From the NCBI GenBank assembly GCA_963849105.1, contig CAWKGD010000005.1, positions 248,001 to 312,000 of the forward strand: a DNA stretch of 64,000 nt. Direction: 5' to 3'. Numbering within the stretch: the stretch's first letter is position 1; each line of letters begins with the position of its first letter. A model generated the notes under the pieces. The model searched no databases. It was not told the DNA's origin and saw only the letters and a list, made by a program, of their open reading frames with translations. Source of the stretch: CAVRXQ01 sp963849105. GTDB taxonomy: Bacteria; Actinomycetota; Acidimicrobiia; Acidimicrobiales; Bog-793. Below, in pieces: positions 26,990 through 35,280 of the stretch. The translations under genes were made by a program, and so were the position numbers.

Positions 26990-27772
26990 GTGGGCTCGAC
27001 ACCGCTCAGTGCGGAACGCGTCCGTCGCTCAGGCGACGAGACGATCGTGCCCTCGGCTGTCGCCCCGAGCGACGATCTGCGCGACGACGAGTCGTTCTCG
27101 GCCGCTGTCGCGGCCGTGACGGCGGCGTTCGGGGACGCCACCCGTCGTCACATCTATCTCTTCGCCCGCGAGCATGACGGGGTGACAGCGACCGAGGTCG
27201 CCGTCGAGTTCTCCCTGCATCCGAACGTCGCCCGCCACCACCTCGACAAGCTCGCCGCAGGCGGATACCTCGAAGTGACCCTCGACCACGCGGCACCAGG
27301 GGCCGGGCGTCCGGCGAAGCGCTACCGCCCGTCGGCACGCGAGACGAACGTGCCGATGCCGCCGCGACCGAACGACCTTGTCATCAACCTTCTCGTTCGG
27401 GCGCTCGACGCGATCGGACCGGAAGAGGCGGACCGGCTCGCCGAAGACGTCGGTGAGCAGTACGGACGGGCCCTCGCCGATCAGATGGCGCCCGGCAACC
27501 ACCAGCGCTCGATGCGAGCTGCGATGTCCGCCGTCGCCGATGCACTCACCGCGCACGGCTTCGCGGCGCGAGCAGAGGACCACGACGCAACGACGTGGGT
27601 GGTGCGCGAACACTGCCCCTTCGGAGAGCTCGTCTTGGAGCACCCGGTGCTCTGCGCGGTCGACCGCGGCATGGTGAAGGGTCTGCTCGCCCGCCTTTGC
27701 GGCGACGAGATCCCGGTTCAACTTTCCTCAAGGGCGCGCGGCGACCGCTCCTGCGTGAGCGTCGCCGGCTGA
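26990..27772 (+). CDS. SufR-like winged-helix regulator with four C-terminal cysteines
   Basis: The 260-residue protein has an ArsR/MarR-like DNA-binding domain (AAFGDATRRHIYLFA; TATEVAVEFSLHPNVARHHLDKLAAGGYLE; GRPAKRYRPS) and a C-terminal half with HCPFGELVLEHPVLC, LARLC and SCVSV. The spacing C-x12-C-x14-C-x17-C resembles SufR-type repressors, which bind a 4Fe-4S cluster and control suf genes. The start is taken as GTG 26990; later in-frame GTG codons are possible. It overlaps nothing but lies 11 bases before a cysteine desulfurase and 53 bases from divergent mrp, so it may control both. Confidence 0.72.
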   Translation: MGSTPLSAERVRRSGDETIVPSAVAPSDDLRDDESFSAAVAAVTAAFGDATRRHIYLFAREHDGVTATEVAVEFSLHPNVARHHLDKLAAGGYLEVTLDHAAPGAGRPAKRYRPSARETNVPMPPRPNDLVINLLVRALDAIGPEEADRLAEDVGEQYGRALADQMAPGNHQRSMRAAMSAVADALTAHGFAARAEDHDATTWVVREHCPFGELVLEHPVLCAVDRGMVKGLLARLCGDEIPVQLSSRARGDRSCVSVAG

Positions 27773-27783
27773 ACCGCGCCGGA

Positions 27784-28920
27784 GTGGCGCGCCACTACCT
27801 CGACTTCGCGTCGAGCGCACCCCTTCGTCCCGAAGCGGCCGACGCGATCCGCGAGGTCCTCGATTCCGGTCTCACCGGCGACCCGTCGCGTCCGCATACG
27901 GAGGGGCGCATCGCCGCTGAAGCGATCGAGCGTGCTCGGGCGGCGATCGCACGGTTCGTTTCCGTGCGCGAACGACAGGTGATCTTCACGTCGTCGGGCA
28001 CGGAGGCGGCGAATTGGGCGGCGTTCGCGGCCATCCGCGCCCGGCCCGACGGGCTCATCGCTCTCGCCGGTGTCGAGCACTCCGCTGTCACGCGTTCGTC
28101 GGAGCGCTCCGCCCCGACGATCACGATCTCCGTCGACAAGCTCGGGCGGGTCGAACTCGATCACCTCGATTCGCTGTTGAAGTCGCGCTCGTCGTCCCTC
28201 TCGCTCGTGCAGTGTCAGTACGCGAATCACGAGGTCGGGACCCTCCAGCCGGTCGCGGAGGCCGTGCGTCGCTGTCACGACGTCGGCGTCGCCGTTCATG
28301 TCGACGCGTGCCAGATGATCGGGCAGCTGCCGGTCGACCTCGGCGCGCTCGACGCCGACTACGTCTCCCTTTCGGGACACAAGTTCGGCGCGCCGCACGG
28401 AGTCGGTGCGTTCGTCGTCCGTCCCGGCACGCGCGTCCCGGCGATGATCGTCGGCGCCGATCAAGAACGGGCTCGGCGCGCGGGGATGGAGCCGCTCCTG
28501 CCGATCGTCGGACTCGGTGCCGTCGCCGAGGCGCTTTCAGACCACAGCGTCCTCGATCTCGGCGCTCGGCGCGCCCGCAGCTTCACCGACGCGATCGCGA
28601 AGTCGGTACTCGCTGTCGACGGTGTCGTTTCCTACGGCGATCTCGACGGCCGCGCGCCGCACATCGCCTGCTTCGGGATCCTCGACGTCGAAGCCGAAGG
28701 CGTCCTTTTGGGTCTCGACCAGGCCGGGATCGCCGTGCACTCCGGATCGGCGTGCTCGTCCGAGGCGATCGAACCGTCACCGGTGCTCGCGGCGATGGGC
28801 GTCGACGCCGACCACTCGCTTCGCTGTTCTGTCGGCTGGTCGACAACCGACGACGACGTCGCCGCGATGACCGAGGCGTTCCCGGACGTCGTCGCCCGGC
28901 TACGTTCCCTCCGCAGCTGA
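27784..28920 (+). CDS. Cysteine desulfurase, NifS/IscS type
   Basis: The 378-residue PLP enzyme takes sulfur from cysteine for iron-sulfur cluster or thio-cofactor synthesis. Key sites are present: TSSGTEAANWAA, the PLP-stacking histidine in GVEHSAV (H99), VDACQMIGQLPVD, the PLP lysine in SLSGHKFGAPHG (K200) and the persulfide cysteine in SGSACSSEAIEPS (C324), in a long flexible IscS-like loop. It starts at GTG 27784, 11 bases after the SufR-like gene. No scaffold (IscU/SufU) gene is adjacent, so it may serve tRNA thiolation or cluster assembly elsewhere. Confidence 0.88.
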   Translation: MARHYLDFASSAPLRPEAADAIREVLDSGLTGDPSRPHTEGRIAAEAIERARAAIARFVSVRERQVIFTSSGTEAANWAAFAAIRARPDGLIALAGVEHSAVTRSSERSAPTITISVDKLGRVELDHLDSLLKSRSSSLSLVQCQYANHEVGTLQPVAEAVRRCHDVGVAVHVDACQMIGQLPVDLGALDADYVSLSGHKFGAPHGVGAFVVRPGTRVPAMIVGADQERARRAGMEPLLPIVGLGAVAEALSDHSVLDLGARRARSFTDAIAKSVLAVDGVVSYGDLDGRAPHIACFGILDVEAEGVLLGLDQAGIAVHSGSACSSEAIEPSPVLAAMGVDADHSLRCSVGWSTTDDDVAAMTEAFPDVVARLRSLRS

Positions 28921-28935
28921 TCGGAAAGGAAGCCG

Positions 28936-29001
28936 ATGTTCTTCATCATCAGAAAACTGGTCCGACTCCTTCGGATGCGACGCGAACGCCGGAGGCGCTG
29001 A
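28936..29001 (+). CDS. Possible 21-residue cationic membrane-active micropeptide
   Basis: A tiny frame, ATG 28936 to TGA 28999-29001, sits 15 bases after the cysteine desulfurase stop and follows a good ribosome-binding site, GGAAAGGA. The peptide starts MFFIIRKLVRLLRMRR: a hydrophobic face followed by a run of arginines, so it could be a membrane-associated amphipathic helix. Nothing proves translation, and I recognise no family. Confidence 0.3.
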   Translation: MFFIIRKLVRLLRMRRERRRR

Positions 29002-29021
29002 GCACCGCATTCCCGCGGAAC

Positions 29022-30551
29022 TCACACCGTCGATTCTGTCGCGACGATCGGCGCGCCGAGCACGAGGTCTTGCGCTTCGGCCTGGCGGCGAACGTCCCGC
29101 CAACCGAGTGCGAGGTAGACGAACCCTCCGACGGCGATCCCCATGAAAATCGAGAAGTCCGCACCGCCTGTGTGCACGGTGATCTCGTGCGCCCAGTTCG
29201 GTACCGAGAAGGTCGGCGAAAGCGCCGATGTCGCCGCCGCCATCCCGACGATCTGGGCGATGATCGCCGGCCAGAACACTCCGCCGTGGCGGTAGTAGAG
29301 GCCGCCGCGGTCGAGGCGCTGGAGCTCTTCGGGGACGTAGCGGAATCTCCGCAGCACCCAGTCGACCAAATAGATCGCCATCCACGGTGCGATCCAAATG
29401 ATGACGGCGTCGACGAAATCGGTGAGGAAGTGCGTGAAGGTCGAGTTGAACACCGCGTAAAAGGTCACGGCCAGGCAGAGCACGGTGTCGATGGCGACCG
29501 CTTGCCATCGCTTCACCTTGACGCCGATCGCCTGCAGCGTCACCCCCGAGGAGTACATGTCGAGGGAGTTGACCCCGAAGATCTGCACGATCGCGAAGAT
29601 CAGGAACACGTCGACGAACCAAGAGGGGATCGCGCTCTCATGCAGGAACGGAGCGAACGCGCTCACCTGGGTGGAGCCGATCCCGGTGATGAAGGTGCCG
29701 ACGACGGCACCGAGTGTCATCACGAGGATCTCCGGCACAGCCGTGCCGAGGAAGACCCAGCCGACGATCGCCTTTTTGCTCGCGTCCCTCGGCAGATAGC
29801 GGGTGTAGTCGTTGCCGTTCTCGGTCCATCCGAGACCACTCAAGGCGATCGTGAACGCGAGGCCCACCATATAGGTCTGCCAGCTGGCGCCGTGGTCGAC
29901 CGCGTTGAGGTTGGCGTGCGAGACGCTGAAACCGAGCAACACGGCGAAGATCACCCCGAACGGGATGATCAGCGCACGCAGCACCTTCACGATCGTGGCG
30001 TGGCCCAAGAACGGCAGGACGAACTGAGTCGCGACGGCGAGCACGACGTAGGTCGCCTTCACGGGAGTGCCCGTTCGGTATCCGGCCTTTTGGGTGAGCA
30101 CGAGCGCCGCGCCGACGATGAGGATCAGGCCCTCGACCTCGAAGCCGATCTGGGTCAACCAGTTGAAAAAAGCGATCAGTCGCGACCCGTTCGGTCCAAA
30201 CGCGGCGCGGTTCGTGCCAAAGACCGTCGTGCCCGACTCGGGACCCTGCAGGCTGCATAGGCCGAGAAGGAAGTACGAGAGATTGCCGATGATGATGATG
30301 CTGAGCGCCTGCGCGAAGGTGAAGCCGAAGGTCATGAGGATCGCGCCGTAGATCAAGTACTCGATCTGGACCGAGGCGCCCGCCCACATCCCGAAGAGGT
30401 CCCGCGGCCTTGCCCAGCGCTCCGAGTCGGGGATCCGGTCGATGCCGTGCTGTTCGACGCGGAAGACCTGGTCAGATTCGGGCAGGATGCGGTCGGTTCG
30501 TTCGTCGACGGCCAAAGCTTTCCTTCCGCTCACGGCGGGTCCCGTCGTCAC
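29022..30551 (-). CDS. NCS1-family nucleobase:cation symporter
   Basis: A 509-residue, twelve-helix transporter of the cytosine/purine/uracil/allantoin permease group. The N-terminus has the acidic leader and ERWARPRDLFGMWAGASVQ typical of NCS1, helix 1-2 follows, and GTNRAAFGPNGSRLIAFFNW and SGLGWTENGNDYTRYLPRD match the signature loops. The likely role is import of a nucleobase, thiamine precursor or hydantoin with H+ or Na+; no catabolic genes adjoin to narrow this. Start GTG at 30549-30551. It lies downstream of the ccm operon on the same strand after a 169-base gap in which I found no convincing riboswitch. Confidence 0.85.
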   Translation of the reverse strand: MTTGPAVSGRKALAVDERTDRILPESDQVFRVEQHGIDRIPDSERWARPRDLFGMWAGASVQIEYLIYGAILMTFGFTFAQALSIIIIGNLSYFLLGLCSLQGPESGTTVFGTNRAAFGPNGSRLIAFFNWLTQIGFEVEGLILIVGAALVLTQKAGYRTGTPVKATYVVLAVATQFVLPFLGHATIVKVLRALIIPFGVIFAVLLGFSVSHANLNAVDHGASWQTYMVGLAFTIALSGLGWTENGNDYTRYLPRDASKKAIVGWVFLGTAVPEILVMTLGAVVGTFITGIGSTQVSAFAPFLHESAIPSWFVDVFLIFAIVQIFGVNSLDMYSSGVTLQAIGVKVKRWQAVAIDTVLCLAVTFYAVFNSTFTHFLTDFVDAVIIWIAPWMAIYLVDWVLRRFRYVPEELQRLDRGGLYYRHGGVFWPAIIAQIVGMAAATSALSPTFSVPNWAHEITVHTGGADFSIFMGIAVGGFVYLALGWRDVRRQAEAQDLVLGAPIVATESTV

Positions 30552-30720
30552 GAGAACCGCTCCGAGACGGGCTCCGACCGACGGTTACCGTGTCGCTCGG
30601 CCCACCTGTTTGCAATTCACCCTGTTCGCGGGCGACGGGCAAGGTCAAGCACCGTCGGTTAGCGAGTGTGGCACGCCCGCAAATAGATGCGACTCTCGCT
30701 CGGCTGATTCGACGCGACGG

Positions 30721-31554
30721 TCAAGAGGCGCGGGCGAAAGCGATGAGGTTGTGTGGCACCGGTTCGTGGGCTTGCTTGTCGATCGCCGCGAGCAGCGAGC
30801 CGAACTGGGCCAACAAGGCGTCCGACGGGTGATCGGCCTCCATCAGCGCGACCTGCCGGGCGGCGGAGGCGACACGGTCGTCGTCCTGGAACAATGCGAT
30901 CGCCTCGTATGCGTGCGCGTCGGCGTACCTCGGATCGACCGCGACGGCACGGGCGATCGACGCGTCGCCGATCGCGACGGTCTTTGTGGAATGGGCGTCG
31001 CGCCCCGCGAGACGCTCGAGCCAGCCGCGATCGGCGAGGGCGACCGGCTGGCGCGGATCGAGTCCGAGCACCGCTTCGTACAGCCCCACCGCTTCGGCCT
31101 CGTTGCCGTTGTTCGCGTAGAGCGACGCCGCGGCGAGGTCGTCGCGGATCTGCGCAGCCCGCGGCAGACTCACCGAACCCGTCGCCGATTCACCCGGAAG
31201 GCGGACGCCGGCGAGCTCAGCAGCGGTGAGTCCGAGCGCCAACAACAGACAGACGACTCCTGTCACGACGAGCACCCGTCGCGTGCGACGGCGCCCGAGG
31301 TACCGCCGCGTCCGACGCCATCTTTGCGTGCCGAGAGGGACCGCCGGGCACTCGAAGGTGCTGTTATGACCTTCGAGTGCCCGCAACGTGGTGGCCGCTC
31401 GCGCGACATAATCGGCGCGCAGCTCTGTGTAGTCGGCGGAGCCGACGTCACCCGCCGCTCGCTCGCGTTCGAGATCCTCGATCGAACGCAAGAGGAAGTC
31501 GCGTTCAGCCTCGAGGTCTGAGCGACTCCGCCATTCGGCGGTCACGTCGCCCAC
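30721..31554 (-). CDS. CcmI-like TPR protein of cytochrome c maturation
   Basis: The 277-residue protein (GTG 31552-31554; a second GTG is three codons later) has an N-terminal helical segment SDLEAERDFLLRSIEDLERE, as in the region after the first helix of CcmI, one membrane helix (VLVVTGVVCLLLALGLTAAE) and TPR-like helices in the C-terminal half (NGNEAEAVGLYEAVLGLDPR; VALADRGWLERLAGR). CcmI holds apocytochrome c for the heme ligase. It is the last gene of the ccm run and overlaps ccmH by 13 bases. The N-terminal first membrane helix of classical CcmI is absent. Confidence 0.7.
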   Translation of the reverse strand: MGDVTAEWRSRSDLEAERDFLLRSIEDLERERAAGDVGSADYTELRADYVARAATTLRALEGHNSTFECPAVPLGTQRWRRTRRYLGRRRTRRVLVVTGVVCLLLALGLTAAELAGVRLPGESATGSVSLPRAAQIRDDLAAASLYANNGNEAEAVGLYEAVLGLDPRQPVALADRGWLERLAGRDAHSTKTVAIGDASIARAVAVDPRYADAHAYEAIALFQDDDRVASAARQVALMEADHPSDALLAQFGSLLAAIDKQAHEPVPHNLIAFARAS

Positions 31555-32054
31555 GGCGTCTCCTTCAAGTGGCGCATAGCCGCTTGGACGAGTTCCTCCT
31601 CGTCGGCGCTCGCGCGTCGCCGGCGCCGCAGACGCGACCGCACGAACCCGACGCCGATTCCGAAGGCGGCCATGCCCCCGATGACGAGGGGGACGAGCCA
31701 GGCAAGATCCGACGACGGGGCGAGTATCTCGTCCGAGCCGTACTGGGCGACGACGAACCGCTCGATGCGCTGGTTCGACCAACCGCGAGCGACGAGTCGG
31801 CGTACCTCACCGCGCAAGGCGGTGGCGACGCCAGCATCGGACTGCGCGATCGACAGGTCCTGGCACGAAGGGCACTTGATGACCGAGTCGAGGTATGCGG
31901 CGCGCGCCGTGTTGCTCGGCGCCGGTCGGTGAACACTACCGATCGTCAGCGCGATCACCGCCACAAGAAAGAGCAGCGCCCACGTCCAACGGTTCTGCGC
32001 GATCTGGGACAGCCGGGAAGCGGAAGTGCCGTTTGGGATCGCCGTCGTCGTCAT
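31542..32054 (-). CDS. ccmH: Cytochrome c maturation protein CcmH
   Basis: The 170-residue membrane-anchored thiol oxidoreductase reduces the CxxCH motif of apocytochrome c before heme attachment. Residues 25-41 form a membrane helix; KCPSCQDLSIAQSDA (C61, C64) is the CcmH active-site region, equivalent to L-R-C-x2-C-Q-N-x-S-I; and a second helix lies near 130-150, as in full-length CcmH. The ATG at 32052-32054 overlaps the ccmG stop (ATGA). The N-terminal helix before the cysteines is longer than the signal sequence of many homologues. Confidence 0.88.
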   Translation of the reverse strand: MTTTAIPNGTSASRLSQIAQNRWTWALLFLVAVIALTIGSVHRPAPSNTARAAYLDSVIKCPSCQDLSIAQSDAGVATALRGEVRRLVARGWSNQRIERFVVAQYGSDEILAPSSDLAWLVPLVIGGMAAFGIGVGFVRSRLRRRRRASADEEELVQAAMRHLKETPWAT

Positions 32055-32614
32055 GTCGCCGCGAGCCTCGATTCGTTGACGATCGTGTCGAGCTCGGCGG
32101 CGGTCACTCCCCCAACGACGCGGGCGAGGACACGACCCTTCGGCGAGACGACGAAGGACTGCGGAGGATCGTCGACCCCGTAGCGGAGCGCGATCGCGTA
32201 CCCCGGGTCCGAGATTGCGGGCCACGTCGCCCCGATCCGCCGCAAAAAGGAGCGCGCGTTCGCCGACGAGTCTCCGTAGACGACGCCGAGCACTGCGACG
32301 TCACCCACCTTGCGGTGGGTGAACAAGAACCGCTCGAGCTCTGGGGCCTCGGTGAGGCACGGCCCGCACCAACTGGCGAAGAAATCGACGACGACGTACT
32401 TGCCGCGCAGCGCCGCGAGGCTGACTCGGCGACCGGAGACGAGGTCGTTGCCCGCGACCGCCGGTGCCGATTTCCCGAGCAGCTCGCTCGGGGCGGCGGT
32501 CCCCGGGGCGGTCGATCGCGTCGCCAGCACCGCCACGAGGATGATCACGATCGCCGCGATCGCGCCGGAGCCGACAAGTGCGCGGTGTTTGCCGAGCGCG
32601 GCGAGCGTCTTCAC
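32051..32614 (-). CDS. ccmG: CcmG/DsbE-type membrane-tethered thioredoxin
   Basis: The 187-residue protein has one N-terminal membrane anchor (about 15-33) and an extracytoplasmic TlpA/ResA-like thioredoxin domain with VVDFFASWCGPCLTEAPELE (C83, C86) and the cis-proline DPPQSFVVSPKG. In cytochrome c maturation it passes electrons to CcmH and apocytochrome. Its ATG overlaps the ccmF stop by four bases. On its own it could be any TlpA-like protein; the position between ccmF and ccmH gives the specific name. Confidence 0.88.
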   Translation of the reverse strand: MKTLAALGKHRALVGSGAIAAIVIILVAVLATRSTAPGTAAPSELLGKSAPAVAGNDLVSGRRVSLAALRGKYVVVDFFASWCGPCLTEAPELERFLFTHRKVGDVAVLGVVYGDSSANARSFLRRIGATWPAISDPGYAIALRYGVDDPPQSFVVSPKGRVLARVVGGVTAAELDTIVNESRLAAT

Positions 32615-34608
32615 GACGAGACGCTCACCGAAACGAGCTCCGGGATCGGCAACGAAGCGGGATCGGTCGGTCGGCGGCGTCGACCGGGGACGGCCGCCAA
32701 CAGCGCGCCGATGCCGCAGAGGATGCCGCCCGACCAGAGCCAGACGATGAGCGGCTGCACGATGACGTCCAACGACGCCGTCGCCAGTGAACCGTGCGTC
32801 GCGAGCGTGAAACCTCCTGACCCCGCCGCCAGGTAGAGATCCGAGAACACCGTCGAGTCGATCGAAGGCGTCGCGACACCCTCGGTGTCACCGCGAAAGA
32901 CGTCGATCGCCGGCCGGTAGATCCCGCGTCCGTCGACCTTCACGACCGCCTCGACGCCGGAGCGATTCGAATCGGCGAACTTTTTGACCGCCATCAGCTC
33001 GACGGTGTGACCGTCAAAAGAGATCGTCTGTCCGGGGTGCAGCGCGATCTGTGTCCGTTGGCCGAACGACGACGCCGCGGCGAGACCGACCGCCACCAGC
33101 ACCACACCGATGTGGACGATCATCCCCCCGTTCGCCCGACCGACGATTCCCCGCCACCACCCAAAGCCGCGACGGTGGGCGGCGATCGAGGCCAGGACGA
33201 GCTGGCGCAGGGCGGCCGAGGCGGCAAAGGCGCCGAGTCCGAACGCGGCGAGCGGCGTCAGTCCGCGAACGCCGGCGATGACGCAGACGACGACGGTCGC
33301 GACGGCACACCCCGCCGGCAACACGAGCCTTTCGCGCATCACGCCGGCGGACGCCTTCCGCCACGGCAACGCGGGCGCGATCGCCATCATCAAGAGCAGC
33401 GCGAGGCCGAGCGGCACGGCGAAGGTGTCGAAGTACGGACGGCCGATCGTGATCGACTGGTTCGTGAACGCCTGGACGAATAGCGGGAACACCGTCCCGA
33501 GCAAAACGACGAGCGCGAACGCCACGAACAAAAGGTTGTTCACCAAGAACGCGCCCTCTCGCGAGGCGGGCGCGTCGATACCACCGGGCGATCGCAACCG
33601 ATCGCCACGCCAGCCGATCAGGCCGATTCCCGTGGCGACGACGACGCCGAAGAAGGCGATCAGCGCCGGACCGAGTCCGGAGTCTGAAAAGGCGTGCACC
33701 GACTGCACGACGCCCGACCGGGTGAGGAAGGTGCCGAGGATCGTGAGCGAGAACGTGGCGATCAACAACGAGAGATTCCAGATCCGCAAGAGCCCCCGGC
33801 GTTCCTGCACCATCACCGAGTGCAGGTAGGCGGTGGCGGTGAGCCACGGCAGCAAAGCGGCGTTCTCGACGGGGTCCCATCCCCAGAACCCGCCCCAGCC
33901 GAGGACCTGATACGACCACCAGGCGCCGAGCACGATGCCGATCGTGAGGAACGCCCAGGCGAACACCGCGAAGCGCCTTGTCTCGCTGAGCCACTGCTCG
34001 CCAACCCTGCCGGTGACGAGCGATCCGATGGCGAACGCGAACGGCACGGTGAATCCGACGAACCCGAGATACAGAAAGACGGGATGCACCGCGACCAGCG
34101 TGTTGTCCTGTAACAGAGCGTTCGGACCCGCTCCGTCGACAGGGATCGCCCCACGCGTCGCGGCGAAAGGGTCCGCCGGGCCGACCATCAGCGCGAAGAA
34201 GAAGACCGCGACCGCGAAAACAACGGCGAGCGCGATCGCAACGACCGGGTCGCCGATTCGTCGTCGCAAACGCCACGCGACGAGCGACCCGTAACCGCAG
34301 AGGATCAGCACCCACAACAGGATCGATCCCTGCAGTGCCGACCACAGGCCGGTCACCGAGAAGAACAACGGCGTCTCTCGCGAGTTGTTCTCCGCGACGA
34401 ACGCCAAGCTGAAATCGTGGGTGATCAAAGCGTGCTCCATCGCCACGACGCTGACTATGCAACCGAGAAGCGCTGTCAGCGCGAGCGTGGGCGCGCGCGT
34501 CACCAACGCCGACTTGTGCGCGACGAGTCCCCACACGACCGTGACGACGACGGCAATTGACGCGCAGACCCCGATGATCTCGCCAAGGTGACCGAAGAAC
34601 GCGTTCAT
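32611..34608 (-). CDS. ccmF: Heme lyase subunit CcmF
   Basis: The 665-residue integral membrane protein ligates heme from CcmE to apocytochrome c. It has about fifteen helices and the heme-handling tryptophan-rich motif GWGGFWGWDPVENAALLPWL, with flanking conserved histidines (AVHPVFLYLGFVG, AYLHSVMVQERRG), and SLTILGTFLTRSGVVQSVHAF. The C-terminal soluble domain (TQIALHPGQTISFDGHTVEL) is also conserved. Size is normal (about 650). ATGA overlaps on both sides place it between ccmE and ccmG. Confidence 0.95.
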   Translation of the reverse strand: MNAFFGHLGEIIGVCASIAVVVTVVWGLVAHKSALVTRAPTLALTALLGCIVSVVAMEHALITHDFSLAFVAENNSRETPLFFSVTGLWSALQGSILLWVLILCGYGSLVAWRLRRRIGDPVVAIALAVVFAVAVFFFALMVGPADPFAATRGAIPVDGAGPNALLQDNTLVAVHPVFLYLGFVGFTVPFAFAIGSLVTGRVGEQWLSETRRFAVFAWAFLTIGIVLGAWWSYQVLGWGGFWGWDPVENAALLPWLTATAYLHSVMVQERRGLLRIWNLSLLIATFSLTILGTFLTRSGVVQSVHAFSDSGLGPALIAFFGVVVATGIGLIGWRGDRLRSPGGIDAPASREGAFLVNNLLFVAFALVVLLGTVFPLFVQAFTNQSITIGRPYFDTFAVPLGLALLLMMAIAPALPWRKASAGVMRERLVLPAGCAVATVVVCVIAGVRGLTPLAAFGLGAFAASAALRQLVLASIAAHRRGFGWWRGIVGRANGGMIVHIGVVLVAVGLAAASSFGQRTQIALHPGQTISFDGHTVELMAVKKFADSNRSGVEAVVKVDGRGIYRPAIDVFRGDTEGVATPSIDSTVFSDLYLAAGSGGFTLATHGSLATASLDVIVQPLIVWLWSGGILCGIGALLAAVPGRRRRPTDPASLPIPELVSVSVSS

Positions 34609-35066
34609 CTGACCGAGCCGTTGGGCGCTCGCACCCGGTTCGGATGCGCAGCGATGTACTGGTTCGAGTGCTTGACGAGGATTTGGTTCGAAGAGAACAG
34701 GGTCGATGACGCGACGAAGTGACCGACCAGGACGACGGGGATGTCCGCCTGGAAGAGCTGCGGAGGCGTACCGCTGTTCTCAACCGGGACCGTCACGTTG
34801 CCGGACGAGATCACGAAGCGGAGTTCGTTGTCGCCGAGGTGGCGGATCGTGTGAGGGACGACGACCCCTTCGATCTGGAACGTCGAGTTACCGAGCGCCG
34901 AGCGGTCAGCGACCGCTTCGCTCGCCGTCTTGAAGTAGACGACGGCGGACGAGAGCGTCTTGTAGAGCAGAAAGCCGATTGCCGCCAGGATCACGACGCC
35001 GACGACGGCGAGGCGGTGCTTCGTCTGGCGTTCGCGCACTGTGGCCAAAGAAGGACGCGTGCTCAT
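34605..35066 (-). CDS. ccmE: Periplasmic-side heme chaperone CcmE
   Basis: A 153-residue protein with one membrane anchor (about 18-36) and an OB-fold domain. The covalent heme-binding motif is ILVKHSNQY, with H133 and Y137 in the H-x3-Y form of the classical CcmE. It takes heme from CcmC and delivers it to CcmF. The start is the ATG at 35064-35066, because residues before it in the open frame are arginine/serine-rich and lie on the ccmD coding side. The stop overlaps the ccmF ATG. Confidence 0.9.
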   Translation of the reverse strand: MSTRPSLATVRERQTKHRLAVVGVVILAAIGFLLYKTLSSAVVYFKTASEAVADRSALGNSTFQIEGVVVPHTIRHLGDNELRFVISSGNVTVPVENSGTPPQLFQADIPVVLVGHFVASSTLFSSNQILVKHSNQYIAAHPNRVRAPNGSVR

Positions 35067-35103
35067 CCCGGTGTGACGTCCAACTCCTCGAGCGGATCGC
35101 AAC

Positions 35104-35280
35104 TCACGGTGCGTCGGCGACTGCGCCTGACCCTCCGCCGCGCTGGCCGCTGGCGCGGTCGTCGACTTCGACCACCTTGAGACGGCGTCGCGCGGCACGC
35201 ACCCTGAAAAGGAGCGTCACGCCGTAGAGCGAGAGGGTGCTCAGCGCCACGACGTACCCGGCGATGATGTACGGGCTCAT
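35104..35280 (-). CDS. ccmD: CcmD, small membrane subunit of heme export
   Basis: A 58-residue reading frame, ATG 35278-35280 to TGA 35104-35106, begins SPYIIAGYVVALSTLSLYG and continues TLLFRVRAARRRLK. One membrane helix that starts right after a Y-x-x-x-G-Y motif, followed by an arginine cluster, is exactly the CcmD pattern. CcmD joins CcmABC and helps release heme-loaded CcmE. Its ATG overlaps the ccmC stop (ATGA), and ccmE follows after 37 bases. It is easily missed because of its length, and its presence completes the operon. Confidence 0.85.
   Translation of the reverse strand: MSPYIIAGYVVALSTLSLYGVTLLFRVRAARRRLKVVEVDDRASGQRGGGSGAVADAP

Noticed and set aside
28014..30260. 748-codon plus-strand frame covering parts of two genes
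   Set aside because: Spans the end of the desulfurase in another frame and the antisense of the NCS1 permease; low-complexity Arg/Asp/Glu.
30552..30720. ACCGACGGT / ACCGTCGGT inverted pair between the NCS1 permease and the ccm operon
   Set aside because: Arms are about 60 bases apart, without compact structure; chance is likely in GC-rich DNA.
33014..34783. 589-codon minus-strand frame over ccmF
   Set aside because: Same strand, different frame from ccmF; arginine-rich shadow.
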